Part shown: piece by piece, positions 43,775 through 53,319 of the stretch | Layout: each line of letters starts with the position of its first letter | How positions within the stretch are numbered: the stretch's first letter is position 1 | Source: Stenotrophomonas nitritireducens | GTDB lineage: Bacteria > Pseudomonadota > Gammaproteobacteria > Xanthomonadales > Xanthomonadaceae | Reading direction: 5' to 3' | DNA length: 64,000 nt | NCBI RefSeq assembly: GCF_001700965.1 | Contig: NZ_CP016756.1 | Location: 496,001-560,000 of the forward strand | Position numbers and translations under genes: made by a program | The notes under the pieces: generated by a model | The model's input: the letters and a program-made list of their open reading frames with translations, nothing else | What the model was told of the DNA's origin: nothing | The model's database searches: none

Positions 43775-45922
43775 TCAGCGCAGGGCTGCCATCGTGCTCT
43801 GCTCCAGCAGACCCACCAGGCCCGGCGCATCCAGCGGACGGCCAAGCCAGTAGCCCTGCACAAGATCGCAGCCGCGCTGGCTGAGCAGCTCGAACTGCGC
43901 TTCCTGCTCCACGCCCTCGGCCACCACGGTGATCCCCAGCGCATGGGCCATGGCGATGATCGCCGTGGTCAGGGCCAGGTCGTCGGCATCGCGCTCCATG
44001 TCGGCGACAAAACTGCGGTCGATCTTGACCCCATCCACCGGCACCTGGCGCAGATGGCTGAGCCCGGAGAACCCGGTGCCGAAGTCGTCCAGCCACACCC
44101 GCACGCCGGCGCGGTGCAGCTTCTCCAGCAATGACACGGCCAGCATTTCATCACCGATCACCGCCGTCTCGGTCAGCTCCAGGTGCAGCCGCGACGCGGC
44201 AAGGCCGGAGCCCAGCAGGCTGGTCTCCACCTCCTGCAGCAGGTTGCCGTTGCGCAGCTGCTTGGGCGAAACGTTGACCGAGATGAACAACTCTTCGCCG
44301 ATAGCATTGCGCGGCCAGCGCTTGGCCTGCTCGCAAGCCGCACGCAGCACCTTGGGGCCCAGCACCTGGATCAGGCCACTCTGCTCGGCCACATCGATAA
44401 ACAGGCTTGGCGGAATGGCACCCAGCACCGGGTGATCCCAGCGCAGCAGCACCTCGGCGCCGCACAGCATGCGGTCACGGGTACGGAAGATGGGCTGGTA
44501 GACGAGCCGCAGCTCGTTGCGTTCCCAGGCCCCGCGCAGCTCCTGTTCCAGGTGCAGGCGCCGCTCCACCGCATGGTCCATCGCCCGGCTGTAGTAGCGG
44601 AAACAATTCTTGCCGGCCAGCTTGGCCTGGTACATGGCGATATCGCCGTTCTTCAGCAAGGCGGTGGCGTCAGTCGCGTCCTCCGGGAACAGGGTGATGC
44701 CGATCGAGCTGCCGAGGAAGATCTCGCGCTGCTGCACCTGCAGCGGCTTGGCCAGATCGATCACCAGCCGATCCGCCAGCTGCTTGGCGATCTCGGCCGC
44801 GCTGCGTGCGCCCTGGCCAATCAGGATGACGAACTCGTCGCCACCAAAGCGGGCCAGCAAGGCGTCATCGCCGCCGATTTCCTCGACCGCAGCAGCAATG
44901 TGCTGGGCGAACTGCAGCAGCGCATCGTCGCCGGCCTCATGCCCCAAGGTGTCATTGACCCGTTTGAACTCGTCGATGTCGATGAACAGCAGCGCCAAAC
45001 CGCGCCCGGCGGCATGCGCGCCCAGCAGGCGGTGGTCCAGCGCCTCACGGAAGGCGAGCCGGTTGGTCAGACCGGTCAGGGCGTCGGTATAGGCCATCTG
45101 GCGTACATCGCGGTCATGCCGGGCGATGCTCTGGCTCATCCGGTCGAAGGTACGCAGCAGCTCGCCGACCTCATCGCCGCGCCGGGTGGATTGCGCTTCA
45201 ATCAGGTAGTCGCCGCGCTCGATGCGCCGTGCCGCCGCACCCAGCCAGCGGATCGGCCGCACCAGCGTGTACTGCACGTACAGCCCCGTCACGCAGGCGA
45301 ACGCAACCAGCAGCAGCATCAACCCGATCGCCCAGCCCAGCTCGCGCCGCTGCGCCTGCTGCATGCGCTGCTCCAGCGCCGCCATCGATTCGGCGGCCTG
45401 TGCCCGCACCGGCGCCAGGCTCATGCCCACGCGCAGACCGCCCAGGCGCTGCTCGCCGATGGACAGTGGCATGTCCACTTCCAGTATCGAGGGCGACTCC
45501 TGCACCAGCGGCCGGGTGGCCGCCACCGCAGCACTGGCCAGCGGGTCATACATCGGCTGCCCGTAACCAGCCACATCAAACGAGCCGTCGTGGATCAGGC
45601 GCCCATCCGGGTCGTACACCAGCACATAGCTCACCGATTTCTGCCGGGTGGTATTGCGCACCAGGCTGCCAATCGCTGACAGGTCCGAATAGTACAAAGG
45701 GTTGACCAGGGTATCGGCCAAGGCATTGGCCAGCGCCGTGCCACGCTCGCGCACCCCCTGGTCAAACACCTGGCTGAGCACTTCGCCGCTGTTGCGCAAT
45801 GCCTCGCGCTGGGCCGCGGCCTGGCGCACCAGCATCAGGCTGACGATCAGCAGCACCACCAGTAACGCCGCGCCGCTGGCCAGCAGAAAGCGCGCCTGCA
45901 ATCCAAACCGGGGCCTGCTCAT
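43775..45922 (-). CDS. Membrane GGDEF-EAL cyclic-di-GMP protein with periplasmic sensor and HAMP
   Basis: 715 residues. One helix (about 10-33), a periplasmic region (34-195), a second helix (196-218), HAMP (about 219-270), GGDEF (about 278-440, intact GGDEF at 360-364) and EAL (about 455-705). The EAL residues are EVL (489-491), ELTET, DDFGTG (611-616), Lys632 and AEGVE. Both domains look competent; no RxxD inhibitory site is visible before GGDEF. It could make or break c-di-GMP depending on periplasmic input. The ATG overlaps the stop of the upstream binding-protein gene, so the two are made together. Confidence 0.92.
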   Translation of the reverse strand: MSRPRFGLQARFLLASGAALLVVLLIVSLMLVRQAAAQREALRNSGEVLSQVFDQGVRERGTALANALADTLVNPLYYSDLSAIGSLVRNTTRQKSVSYVLVYDPDGRLIHDGSFDVAGYGQPMYDPLASAAVAATRPLVQESPSILEVDMPLSIGEQRLGGLRVGMSLAPVRAQAAESMAALEQRMQQAQRRELGWAIGLMLLLVAFACVTGLYVQYTLVRPIRWLGAAARRIERGDYLIEAQSTRRGDEVGELLRTFDRMSQSIARHDRDVRQMAYTDALTGLTNRLAFREALDHRLLGAHAAGRGLALLFIDIDEFKRVNDTLGHEAGDDALLQFAQHIAAAVEEIGGDDALLARFGGDEFVILIGQGARSAAEIAKQLADRLVIDLAKPLQVQQREIFLGSSIGITLFPEDATDATALLKNGDIAMYQAKLAGKNCFRYYSRAMDHAVERRLHLEQELRGAWERNELRLVYQPIFRTRDRMLCGAEVLLRWDHPVLGAIPPSLFIDVAEQSGLIQVLGPKVLRAACEQAKRWPRNAIGEELFISVNVSPKQLRNGNLLQEVETSLLGSGLAASRLHLELTETAVIGDEMLAVSLLEKLHRAGVRVWLDDFGTGFSGLSHLRQVPVDGVKIDRSFVADMERDADDLALTTAIIAMAHALGITVVAEGVEQEAQFELLSQRGCDLVQGYWLGRPLDAPGLVGLLEQSTMAALR

Positions 45923-46836
45923 TCAACCTCCATGCGGATGCGCAGCAGGCCACGGCGTAGCCGCTCGAGCGCACGCAGGTTGCCCGGGTCCACCGCGTGG
46001 AAACCGGTCGTGCCGAAAAACCTGGCCAGCGCCGGCCCGGCCAGCGGGTCGCTGCTGGCCTGCAACAGCACCTGCTGCAGGCGGTCGCGCACTGCCGGGT
46101 CCAGATCGGCGCGCACCATTTCCACCGCACGCGGAATGGGCTCACTGCGGTACAGCACGCGCATGTCCTGGCGGAACGCCGGCGGCAGGGCGTGGTCATC
46201 GCTCCAGTCGATGCTGCTGATCACCCCGCCATCGACCACGCGCTTGTGCACATAGGTGGAGATGTTCAATTCCGAGCGCGCGAACACGTAGCCCACCGAA
46301 TCCTGGGCAGGCGTGTCACGCGGGTCCAGCAGGATTTCCGGCTGCAGGCCGTGGTCCAGCAACTCCATTGCCGGCACCAGGTACGCGCTGGTGGACAGCG
46401 CGCTCTGCATGGCCAGGCTGCGCCCGCGCAGCCCTTCCAGCGTGGTAACCGGGCTGTCGCGGCGGACGAAGAACACGCTGTGATAGCTGCCCACGCCGTT
46501 GCGCTCGGTCAACAGCAGCGGCTTGGCGCCCGCCCGTTGGCCCAGCGCCATCGCCGTCCCGGCAGTCTCGGTGACCCAGTCAACCCGGCCGCGCCGCAGA
46601 TAGCTGCCCATCTGCTGCGCGTCCTTGGCCATCAGGATGCGCCCTTGGACGATCCCGACCCCGCGCATGCGCGGCACTACATAGTCCAGTAGTGGCTTGA
46701 GCTGCTCGTAGTGCGCTTTCGGATCATCACTGATCCGCCCCAATACCAAAACCGAGCGATCCACCGCCCCGACTGCCACAGGCTGCAGCGCAACCAGTGT
46801 CAGTACGGCTCCCCAAAGCCATCGCAAGACACCCAA
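45919..46836 (-). CDS. PhnD-like periplasmic binding protein paired with the GGDEF-EAL protein
   Basis: About 305 residues from a TTG with AGGGGG upstream; the protein then begins LGVLRWLWGAVLTLVALQPV, a signal peptide ending near AVGA-V. The rest fits phosphate/phosphonate-type solute-binding proteins (LGRISDDPKAHYEQLKPLLDY, GRVDWVTETAGTAMAL, FVRRDSPVTTLEGLRGRSLA). No ABC permease or ATPase gene is adjacent. The overlap with the GGDEF-EAL gene suggests it passes a periplasmic signal to that sensor. Other TTG starts nearby are possible. Confidence 0.8.
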   Translation of the reverse strand: MGVLRWLWGAVLTLVALQPVAVGAVDRSVLVLGRISDDPKAHYEQLKPLLDYVVPRMRGVGIVQGRILMAKDAQQMGSYLRRGRVDWVTETAGTAMALGQRAGAKPLLLTERNGVGSYHSVFFVRRDSPVTTLEGLRGRSLAMQSALSTSAYLVPAMELLDHGLQPEILLDPRDTPAQDSVGYVFARSELNISTYVHKRVVDGGVISSIDWSDDHALPPAFRQDMRVLYRSEPIPRAVEMVRADLDPAVRDRLQQVLLQASSDPLAGPALARFFGTTGFHAVDPGNLRALERLRRGLLRIRMEVE

Positions 46837-46897
46837 AACGACACCCCCTAATCCATCCCCACAGATTACCGGAACCAATCGAAGCGTGATGAATCTC

Positions 46898-47668
46898 TCA
46901 GTTTTTTTGCTCCGTGGCCAGTCTTGCCATCCGCTGGGCGTCGGACAGGATGCCACGCATCAGTCGCACCTCCTGTTCGGACAGGTCCGCCTTCATGAAC
47001 AGGCGGCGCAATTTGCGCATCGCCGACTCCGGTGCGCGGCCCTTGTGGAAGTCGATCTGCTCCAGGGTGTCGCCGAACTGGCCGAACAGCCCTTCCAGCT
47101 GCGCGTGGCTGGCCGGGGCCTCGCCATGCCCCAGCTCGGCCGGGGCTGCCACCACGGCAGCACCGGCCTGCGCTTCCAGCGCCGCCATCCGCACTTCATA
47201 GGCGAGCACCTGCACCGCGGCGGCAAGATTCAGCGAGCTGAACCCGGGATCGGACGGAATATGCACGGCGGCGTGGCACAACTGCAGTTCCTCGTTGCTC
47301 AAGCCGGTGCGTTCGCGACCGAACACGAAGGCAACCTCGGCCGGCTCGGCCGCCTTGGCCACCGCGCGTTGGCCGGCAAGCTCGGGCAGCAGCTCTTCCA
47401 ACTGCACGCGGCGCGAGCGCGCGGTGCAGCCCAGCACCAGCCGGCAATCGGCCACCGCTTCGGCAAGGCTGGCCACCACCGGTGCATCGCCAAGCACATC
47501 TTCGGCGCCGGCCGAGCGCCGGAAGGCATCCTCATCCAGGGGCTTTTCCGGCGCCACCAGCACCAGCCGCGCCAGCCCCATGGTCTTCATCGCACGGGCC
47601 GCCGCGCCGATGTTGCCGGGGTGCTGAGTGCCAACAAGAACGAATCGAATATGAGCAGAAACAGACAT
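46898..47668 (-). CDS. trmJ: tRNA (cytidine/uridine-2'-O-)-methyltransferase TrmJ
   Basis: 256 residues of the SPOUT class: N-terminal VLVGTQHPGNIGAAARAMK, motif FGRERTGLSNEEL and knot segment SLNLAAAVQVLAYE, with a C-terminal extension as in TrmJ. It methylates the ribose at position 32 of several tRNAs. Divergent from suhB, a common arrangement in gammaproteobacteria. Confidence 0.94.
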   Translation of the reverse strand: MSVSAHIRFVLVGTQHPGNIGAAARAMKTMGLARLVLVAPEKPLDEDAFRRSAGAEDVLGDAPVVASLAEAVADCRLVLGCTARSRRVQLEELLPELAGQRAVAKAAEPAEVAFVFGRERTGLSNEELQLCHAAVHIPSDPGFSSLNLAAAVQVLAYEVRMAALEAQAGAAVVAAPAELGHGEAPASHAQLEGLFGQFGDTLEQIDFHKGRAPESAMRKLRRLFMKADLSEQEVRLMRGILSDAQRMARLATEQKN

Positions 47669-47787
47669 GGCGTTAAAAAATCAGGAGCGAGACAGCTGTA
47701 GATGGTAAACTGCGCGGCCGGCCAATGCGCCGGACCCGCTCTTTTCCCCCGCCAATCCGATCTCTGCCTTCACGGGAGCCTTTCGCC

Positions 47788-48615
47788 ATGCAGAAACCCG
47801 CCGTAACCGTCATGGTCAAGGCCGCCCGCCTCGCCGGCAACGTACTCCTCCGCAACATCAACAAGCTTGAAGCCCTCAACGTGGTACAGAAGGGTCGGAT
47901 GGATTACGCCAGCGAAGTTGATGCTGATGCGGAAAAGGTGATTGTCAAGGAACTCAAGCGCGCCTACCCGGAATACGGCATCTATGCCGAAGAAGGCGGC
48001 CTCCAGGGCGTCAACCGGATGATGTGGGTGATCGACCCGCTCGACGGCACCAGCAACTACCTGCGCGGTTTTCCGCATTACTGCGTCTCCATCGCCCTGG
48101 TTGAAAACGGCGAGCCGACCGACGCGGTGATCTTCGATCCGCTGCGCAACGAGCTGTTCACTGCCTCCAAGGGCAATGGCGCCGTGCTCAACGACCGCCG
48201 CCTGCGCGTGGCCGACCGCAAGGATCTGGAAGGCACGATGATCCACACCGGCTTCGCTCCGCGCGAACGCAGCCGTGCCAGCACCCAGCTCAAGACCGTT
48301 GACACCCTGCTGGTGCAGGCTGAAGACGTGCGCCGTACCGGCTCCGCCGCGCTGGACCTGGCCTACGTGGCCTGTGGCCGCGCCGACGCCTACTTCGAAG
48401 CCGGCGTGAAGGCATGGGACATCGCTGCCGGCGTGCTGCTGGTACGCGAAGCCGGCGGCAAGGTCTGCAACTACCGCGGCGCGCCGCTGGACCGCATGGA
48501 TTCGCGCGGCCCGGAAACCCAGCAGGTCGTGGCTGGCAACATCAAGGTGTGCGAAGCCCTGCAGAAGGTCATCGTCAACACCGGCTACGCCGCCGAGTTC
48601 GACCCGAAGTTCTGA
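47788..48615 (+). CDS. suhB: Inositol-1-monophosphatase SuhB
   Basis: 275 residues. Metal-binding motifs [17 protein letters not shown] and VKAWDIAAG. In E. coli SuhB also joins the rRNA antitermination complex; the phosphatase motifs are intact here. CACGGGAGCC precedes the ATG. A strong terminator follows. Divergent from trmJ. Confidence 0.95.
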   Translation: MQKPAVTVMVKAARLAGNVLLRNINKLEALNVVQKGRMDYASEVDADAEKVIVKELKRAYPEYGIYAEEGGLQGVNRMMWVIDPLDGTSNYLRGFPHYCVSIALVENGEPTDAVIFDPLRNELFTASKGNGAVLNDRRLRVADRKDLEGTMIHTGFAPRERSRASTQLKTVDTLLVQAEDVRRTGSAALDLAYVACGRADAYFEAGVKAWDIAAGVLLVREAGGKVCNYRGAPLDRMDSRGPETQQVVAGNIKVCEALQKVIVNTGYAAEFDPKF

Positions 48616-48644
48616 TCCAGCCGCCATAAGCTGCGAGTCACACA

Positions 48645-48678
48645 AAAATCCGATGCCAAGACTGGCATCGGATTTTTT
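48645..48678 (+). terminator. Intrinsic terminator after suhB
   Basis: AAAATCCGATGCCA-AGAC-TGGCATCGGATTTTTT: a 14-bp perfect stem and T-run, 29 bases after the stop. Confidence 0.92.
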
Positions 48679-48699
48679 GTGGGCACAACTTTTTGTGGG

Positions 48700-48803
48700 T
48701 TTTGTGGGAGCGGCGTCAGCCGCGAAGCTGGTGCCGCTGAAACTCCGGCTGCCCGGGTCGTCTGATGGATTCCTTGCTTCGCGGCTGACGCCGCCCCCAC
48801 AAA
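48700..48803. repeat. Long inverted repeat (GGAGCGGCGTCAGCCGCGAAGC family)
   Basis: Arms TTTTGTGGGAGCGGCGTCAG plus CCGCGAAGC (48700-48728) and GCTTCGCGGCTGACGCCGCC plus CCCACAA (48777-48803). Sits between the convergent suhB and the membrane-protein gene. Confidence 0.88.
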
Positions 48804-48814
48804 ACGCAGGCCAA

Positions 48815-49627
48815 TCAGCCCAGCGCCGGCACGACCACCGCACCAGGCCGCGGCTGCCGGCCCCAGCCATAGCGGGCGGCCAACCAGATTTCCAGCAACA
48901 CCAGCGCCATCACGATCAGCAGCGGCAATAGCAAGCCAAGATAGATGCCCGGCATCATCGACCCTATCTGTGCCTTCAGCAGCCGGATCACGCCCCGGGT
49001 ATGCAGCAATTCGCTCATGCGCATGCCCAGCGCCTCGCGGAATACGGTTTCATCCAGGCCGCTGCGGCTGCCAACCTGTTCGACCAGACTGTCTTCCACC
49101 CATTGCAGCATCACCTTGCTGCGCAGGTGCTCGATCGCTTTGCGTGCCCAGCGCTGGGCCAGGCCCTCGCCGCTGAGCACACCCGCATCAGCCAGGCGGT
49201 GGCCGCTCAGATAGGTTCCCACCGCCGCGCGCGCGGCCTCGTGTGCGGACACATCGTCACGCAGCATCGCCTGCAGTTCGGGGGTATCCAGCGTCTGCTG
49301 GAAGTCGACCAGCCAATGCTCCATCGCGCCCTGCAGATGCGGCTGGAAGTGATCGATCTGCTTGTGCAGCGCACGCTGGCCACCGGCCACCAGACCCACC
49401 TGCAGGCCAATGAAGGCAAACAGCAGCGGCACCACCAACACGTAGCTGGCAATCAGCCAGTGATGCCAGCGCCGACGCCGGGCCAGCCCGCCGCGCCGCG
49501 CCAGTACGATCCAGACCGCAATACCCAGCGCCAAGCCGAGGATCGTCCCCAAGAGTGCACCGCCCACCAGATCCAGCAGGCTCAGTCCGTTCCAGAATTC
49601 GACTGCCCAATAACGCGCGTCCTGCAC
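48815..49627 (-). CDS. Inner-membrane protein, unknown function
   Basis: 270 residues from a GTG preceded by GGGAG. Two hydrophobic segments near the N-terminus (VGGALLGTILGLALGIAVWI and WLIASYVLVVPLLFAFIGL) flank an Arg-rich cytoplasmic turn (ARRGGLARRRRWHHW). A central soluble helical region of about 130 residues and a C-terminal helix (GIYLGLLLPLLIVMALVLLE) follow. No family recognised. It stands alone between two repeats or terminators. Confidence 0.72.
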   Translation of the reverse strand: MQDARYWAVEFWNGLSLLDLVGGALLGTILGLALGIAVWIVLARRGGLARRRRWHHWLIASYVLVVPLLFAFIGLQVGLVAGGQRALHKQIDHFQPHLQGAMEHWLVDFQQTLDTPELQAMLRDDVSAHEAARAAVGTYLSGHRLADAGVLSGEGLAQRWARKAIEHLRSKVMLQWVEDSLVEQVGSRSGLDETVFREALGMRMSELLHTRGVIRLLKAQIGSMMPGIYLGLLLPLLIVMALVLLEIWLAARYGWGRQPRPGAVVVPALG

Positions 49628-49771
49628 CCTGCACTCCCGTTCGTTGGCAATGGCCAGAGGGTAGCCACGAACCGGCACCGGAAGAAGGCCGGCGTCTTGT
49701 TCCTACAGACAGCAATGCATCAATCTGCGGCCTGCATACCAGCTTGCACACCGCACAGACGCGCCAGCACA

Positions 49772-49805
49772 AAAAGACAACGCCCCTTGCGGGGCGTTGT
49801 CTTTT
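49772..49805 (-). terminator. Intrinsic terminator after htpX
   Basis: AAAAGACAACGCCCC / GGGGCGTTGTCTTTT, 15-bp perfect stem with a four-base loop and Ts on both sides, 50 bases downstream of the htpX stop on the minus strand. Confidence 0.9.
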
Positions 49806-49855
49806 CAATCAACCGCCGAGCGCTGCACTCGCGCCCAGTCTTTGCCAAGCTGGCT

Positions 49856-50722
49856 TCAGGCAACCGTCGACGAACGCAGCGCGGCAATGCGCTCGTCCAG
49901 CGGCGGATGGCTCAGGAACAGCTTCTTCGCGGTAGAACCGGCAATACCGAACGCGGCGATCTGGGTCGGCAAGGTGCTCTGCCCGTGGTTGAGCTTCAGG
50001 CGCTCCAGCGCGGCAATCATCTTCTGCCGGCCGGCCAGCGAGGCACCGCCGTGGTCGGCGCGGAACTCACGATGGCGCGAGAACCACATCGCGATCATGG
50101 TGGCGAACAGGCCAAACACCATCTCCAGCACGAACACGATGATGTAATAGGCAAAGCCACGGCCGCCGCCTTCGCGGTTGCCCGACAGGGCGCTGTCGAT
50201 GACGCCACCGACCACGCGTGCCAGCACGATCACGAAGGTGTTCAGCACGCCCTGCAACAGCGCCATGGTGATCATGTCGCCATTGGCGACGTGGGCGATT
50301 TCGTGGCCCAGCACGGCTTCGGCCTCGTCCTCGCTCATGTTGTGCAGCAGGCCGGTGGAGACCGCCACCAGCGCATTGTTGCGGTTGGCGCCGGTGGCGA
50401 AGGCGTTGATTTCCGGCGCGTCATATACCGCGACTTCCGGCATGCCGATGCCGGCAGCCTTGGCCTGGCGGGCCACGGTGTCCAGCAGCCAGCGCTCGGT
50501 CTGGTTGCGCGGCTCGGTGATGACGACCGCGCCGGTGCCGCGCTTGGCCATGAACTTGGACAGCAACAGCGAGATGATCGAGCCACCGAAGCCGAAAATG
50601 GCCGCCATGACCAGCAAGCCGCTCATCTGCGAGGAGTTCACGCCCAGAAAGGACATGACGACGCTGGCCAGCATAAGCACGGCAACGTTGGTCAGAAGAA
50701 ACAGCCCGATACGGGTAAACAT
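49856..50722 (-). CDS. htpX: Membrane zinc protease HtpX
   Basis: 288 residues (E. coli 293) starting [18 protein letters not shown], which matches the family; an ATG 15 bases upstream is possible. Two N-terminal helices, then the M48 zinc motif HEIAH (140-144) and [11 protein letters not shown], and further helices. It degrades damaged membrane proteins together with FtsH. Divergent from gluQ. Confidence 0.95.
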   Translation of the reverse strand: MFTRIGLFLLTNVAVLMLASVVMSFLGVNSSQMSGLLVMAAIFGFGGSIISLLLSKFMAKRGTGAVVITEPRNQTERWLLDTVARQAKAAGIGMPEVAVYDAPEINAFATGANRNNALVAVSTGLLHNMSEDEAEAVLGHEIAHVANGDMITMALLQGVLNTFVIVLARVVGGVIDSALSGNREGGGRGFAYYIIVFVLEMVFGLFATMIAMWFSRHREFRADHGGASLAGRQKMIAALERLKLNHGQSTLPTQIAAFGIAGSTAKKLFLSHPPLDERIAALRSSTVA

Positions 50723-50814
50723 GGGGAACAGATCCATAAGGATTGGAGATACAGGCAATTTGCGGCGCAGACAGCTTGAATTCAAGCGTCAATCTGACCG
50801 ACGATTCAGTTTCA

Positions 50815-51702
50815 ATGCCAGCCATTCATTACCGCGGCCGTTTTGCGCCCTCCCCGACCGGCCCCCTGCATCTGGGCTCCATGCTGGCCGCCTTCGGCAG
50901 CTGGCTGTTGGCCCGCCATGCCGGCGGCGAGTGGCTGGTGCGGGTGGAAGATGTCGATCCGCCCCGCGAGGTAGCCGGCGCGGTCGAGTCGCAGCTGGCC
51001 ACGCTATCGGCGTTCGGCCTGGTTTCCGATGCCCCGGTGCAGTACCAGAGCCGGCGCAGCGCGTTGTACCAGGCCGCAATCGACCAGCTGTTGGCGCAGG
51101 ACAAGGCCTTTGCCTGCCACTGCAGCCGTGCCGATCTGGCCAGCCAGCACGGCATCCACCGCTACTGCATCGCCAGCCAACAACGCCCGCAGCCGGCGAT
51201 CCGCCTGCGCGTGGCCGACGGCAGCCATGTCAGCTTCGACGACGCCCTGCAGGGCAGGCAGCAGCAGGACGTGGACCGCGAGGTCGGCGACGTGGTGCTG
51301 CTGCGCGCCGACGGTTACTGGGCCTATCAGCTGGCCGTGGTGGTGGACGATGCCGAACAAGGCATCACCCACGTGGTGCGCGGCGCCGACCTGATCGACT
51401 CGACCGCGCGACAGATCCTGCTGCAAAGGGCCCTGGGCCTTGCCACCCCGCAGTACCTGCACCTGCCGCTGCTGCTGGACAGCAGCGGCCAGAAACTTTC
51501 CAAGTCACAGGCCGCCTTACCCGTTGATGCCGCACAGCCGGTGCCGGTACTGCGCTGGCTATGGGCCGCGCTGGGCCAGGATCCCGCGCCACTGCAGGCC
51601 GCTAGCAGCATTGCCGAGACGCTGCAGCATGCGGCTGCCAGCTTCGTGCCGGCCCGGCTGCAGAAAAGCGCGTTGCAGGCGCCATTGCAGCCCCCGGGCT
51701 GA
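50815..51702 (+). CDS. gluQ: Glutamyl-Q tRNA(Asp) synthetase
   Basis: 295 residues. Catalytic part of a glutamyl-tRNA synthetase without the anticodon domain: [10 protein letters not shown] (HIGH-like), zinc ligands in CHCSRADL and HRYC, and KLSKS. It attaches glutamate to queuosine in tRNA-Asp. queG, which makes queuosine, is about 9 kb away. The phaB gene follows after 55 bases. Confidence 0.94.
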   Translation: MPAIHYRGRFAPSPTGPLHLGSMLAAFGSWLLARHAGGEWLVRVEDVDPPREVAGAVESQLATLSAFGLVSDAPVQYQSRRSALYQAAIDQLLAQDKAFACHCSRADLASQHGIHRYCIASQQRPQPAIRLRVADGSHVSFDDALQGRQQQDVDREVGDVVLLRADGYWAYQLAVVVDDAEQGITHVVRGADLIDSTARQILLQRALGLATPQYLHLPLLLDSSGQKLSKSQAALPVDAAQPVPVLRWLWAALGQDPAPLQAASSIAETLQHAAASFVPARLQKSALQAPLQPPG

Positions 51703-51757
51703 GCGCAGTTTCATTAGAATCATCGGCTCCCCTGCCATCTGCCCTGGAGTTGAGCCC

Positions 51758-52498
51758 ATGACATCGCGCGTCGCACTGGTCACCGGTGGTACCGGCGGCA
51801 TTGGTACCGCCATCTGCCAACGCCTCGCCGACCAAGGGCACCGGGTCGCCACCAACTACCGCAACGCCGAAAAGGCCAAGCAGTGGCAGCAGGCCATGCA
51901 CGACAAGGGCTATGACATCGCGTTGTTCGAGGGCGACGTCTCCAACCCGGACAGCGGTCGCGCCCTGATCCAGGCCACCGAAGCCGAACTGGGGCCGGTG
52001 GAGATCCTGGTCAACAATGCCGGCATCACCCGCGACACCACCTTCCACCGGATGAGCCCGGAGCAGTGGCATGAGGTGATCAACACCAACCTCAACTCGG
52101 TGTTCAACGTGACCCGTCCGGTGATCGAAGGCATGCGCAAGCGCGGCTGGGGCCGGGTCATCCAGATCAGCTCGATCAACGGCCTCAAGGGCCAGTACGG
52201 CCAGGCCAATTACGCCGCCGCCAAGGCCGGCATGCACGGCTTCACCATTTCGCTGGCACGCGAAAACGCCGGTTTCGGCATCACCGTCAACACCATCTCG
52301 CCTGGCTATGTGGCCACCGACATGGTGATGGCCGTACCCGAGGAAGTGCGGGCAAAGATCATTGCCGACATTCCGACCGGGCGGCTCGGCAAGCCGGAGG
52401 AAATCGCCTACGCGGTGGCCTTCCTGGTGGCCGAGGAAGCCAGCTGGATCACCGGCTCCAACCTGGACATCAACGGCGGCCACCACATGGGCTGGTGA
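51758..52498 (+). CDS. phaB: Acetoacetyl-CoA reductase (PhaB-type short-chain dehydrogenase)
   Basis: 246 residues. NADPH site TGGTGGIG, NNAG, the catalytic Ser in ISSIN and YAAAK. The YATDMVMAVPEEV region and the C-terminal INGGHHMGW are typical of PhaB, which reduces acetoacetyl-CoA to 3-hydroxybutyryl-CoA. The adjoining phaR supports this over FabG. CTGGAGTTGAGCCC precedes the ATG. No polyester synthase is in the window. Confidence 0.92.
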   Translation: MTSRVALVTGGTGGIGTAICQRLADQGHRVATNYRNAEKAKQWQQAMHDKGYDIALFEGDVSNPDSGRALIQATEAELGPVEILVNNAGITRDTTFHRMSPEQWHEVINTNLNSVFNVTRPVIEGMRKRGWGRVIQISSINGLKGQYGQANYAAAKAGMHGFTISLARENAGFGITVNTISPGYVATDMVMAVPEEVRAKIIADIPTGRLGKPEEIAYAVAFLVAEEASWITGSNLDINGGHHMGW

Positions 52499-52644
52499 CA
52501 GGCCACATCATGTTGCACGCCATGGCGGCCCATGCTGCGCAACAAATCGAGTGTTCCCCGATACTTGCAACCTGTACTAATGGCGGTTGCAAGCCCTGCT
52601 GCACTGCGCCATGCTGCGCACCTACCGTGACGAGTGACTGCTTA

Positions 52645-53169
52645 ATGGCTGCGACCCGCATCATCAAGAAGTATCCGAATCGCCGGCTCTACGACACCGA
52701 GATTTCCAGCTACATCACCATCGAAGACGTCCGCCAGTTGATACTCGACGGCGAGGATTTCGAGGTCCGTGACGCCAAGAGCGGCGACGACCTGACCCGT
52801 TCGGTGCTGCTGCAGATCATCGCGGACAAGGAGCAGGACGGCGAACCGATGTTGTCGACCCAGCTGTTGAGCCAGCTGATCCGTTTCTACGGTGATTCGT
52901 TGCAGGGCTTCATGGGCAATTACCTGGAGCGCAGCATGCAGGTGTTCCTGGACCAGCAGCAGCAGTTCCGCCAGCAGATGGGCAACCTGCTTGGGCAGAC
53001 CCCGTGGGCAATGATGAACCAGCTCACCGAGCGCAACCTGGAGTTGTGGCAGGAATTCCAGCGCAACATGGGCGCTGGTTTCGGCGGCACCCGCCCGCCG
53101 GCAGCGTCGGGCAAGCCCGCAGATCCGCCGCCGGCCAGCCCGGCTGGCAAGACCCGCAGCGGCCGCTGA
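52645..53169 (+). CDS. phaR: Polyhydroxyalkanoate synthesis repressor PhaR
   Basis: 174 residues. The N-terminal DNA-binding domain (RIIKKYPNRRLYDTEISSYI followed by TIEDVRQLI) and the regulatory domain that follows (LLSQLIRFYGDSLQGFMGNY) define the family. It represses phasin and polymer genes and senses polyester or its precursors. The ATG is placed by the conserved start (MAATRIIKKYPN). The 146 bases between phaB and phaR contain several TGC-rich words (CTGCTGCACTGC, ATGCTGCGCAAC) that could be its own operator. Confidence 0.93.
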   Translation: MAATRIIKKYPNRRLYDTEISSYITIEDVRQLILDGEDFEVRDAKSGDDLTRSVLLQIIADKEQDGEPMLSTQLLSQLIRFYGDSLQGFMGNYLERSMQVFLDQQQQFRQQMGNLLGQTPWAMMNQLTERNLELWQEFQRNMGAGFGGTRPPAASGKPADPPPASPAGKTRSGR

Positions 53170-53182
53170 GGGTTGCCTACAG

Positions 53183-53210
53183 AAAGGCCGACGCAAGCGT
53201 CGGCCTTTTG
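53183..53210 (+). terminator. Intrinsic terminator after phaR
   Basis: AAAGGCCGACGC-AA-GCGTCGGCCTTTT: a 12-bp stem with a short T-run, 13 bases after the stop. Confidence 0.88.
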
Positions 53211-53228
53211 CTTTGTGGGTGATGCGTC

Positions 53229-53309
53229 TTTTGTAGGAGCGGCGTAAGCCGCGAAGCCACTGAGACCTGATGCCGCAGGAGCTTCGCGGCTTACGCCGCT
53301 CCCACAAAA
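53229..53309. repeat. Long inverted repeat (GGAGCGGCGTAAGCCGCGAAGC family)
   Basis: Arms TTTTGTAGGAGCGGCGTAAG plus CCGCGAAGC (53229-53257) and GCTTCGCGGCTTACGCCGCT plus CCCACAAAA (53281-53309), loop of 23 bases. It could also end the minus-strand transcript of the TraB/GumN gene. Confidence 0.9.
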
Positions 53310-53319
53310 CTGTGCCGGC

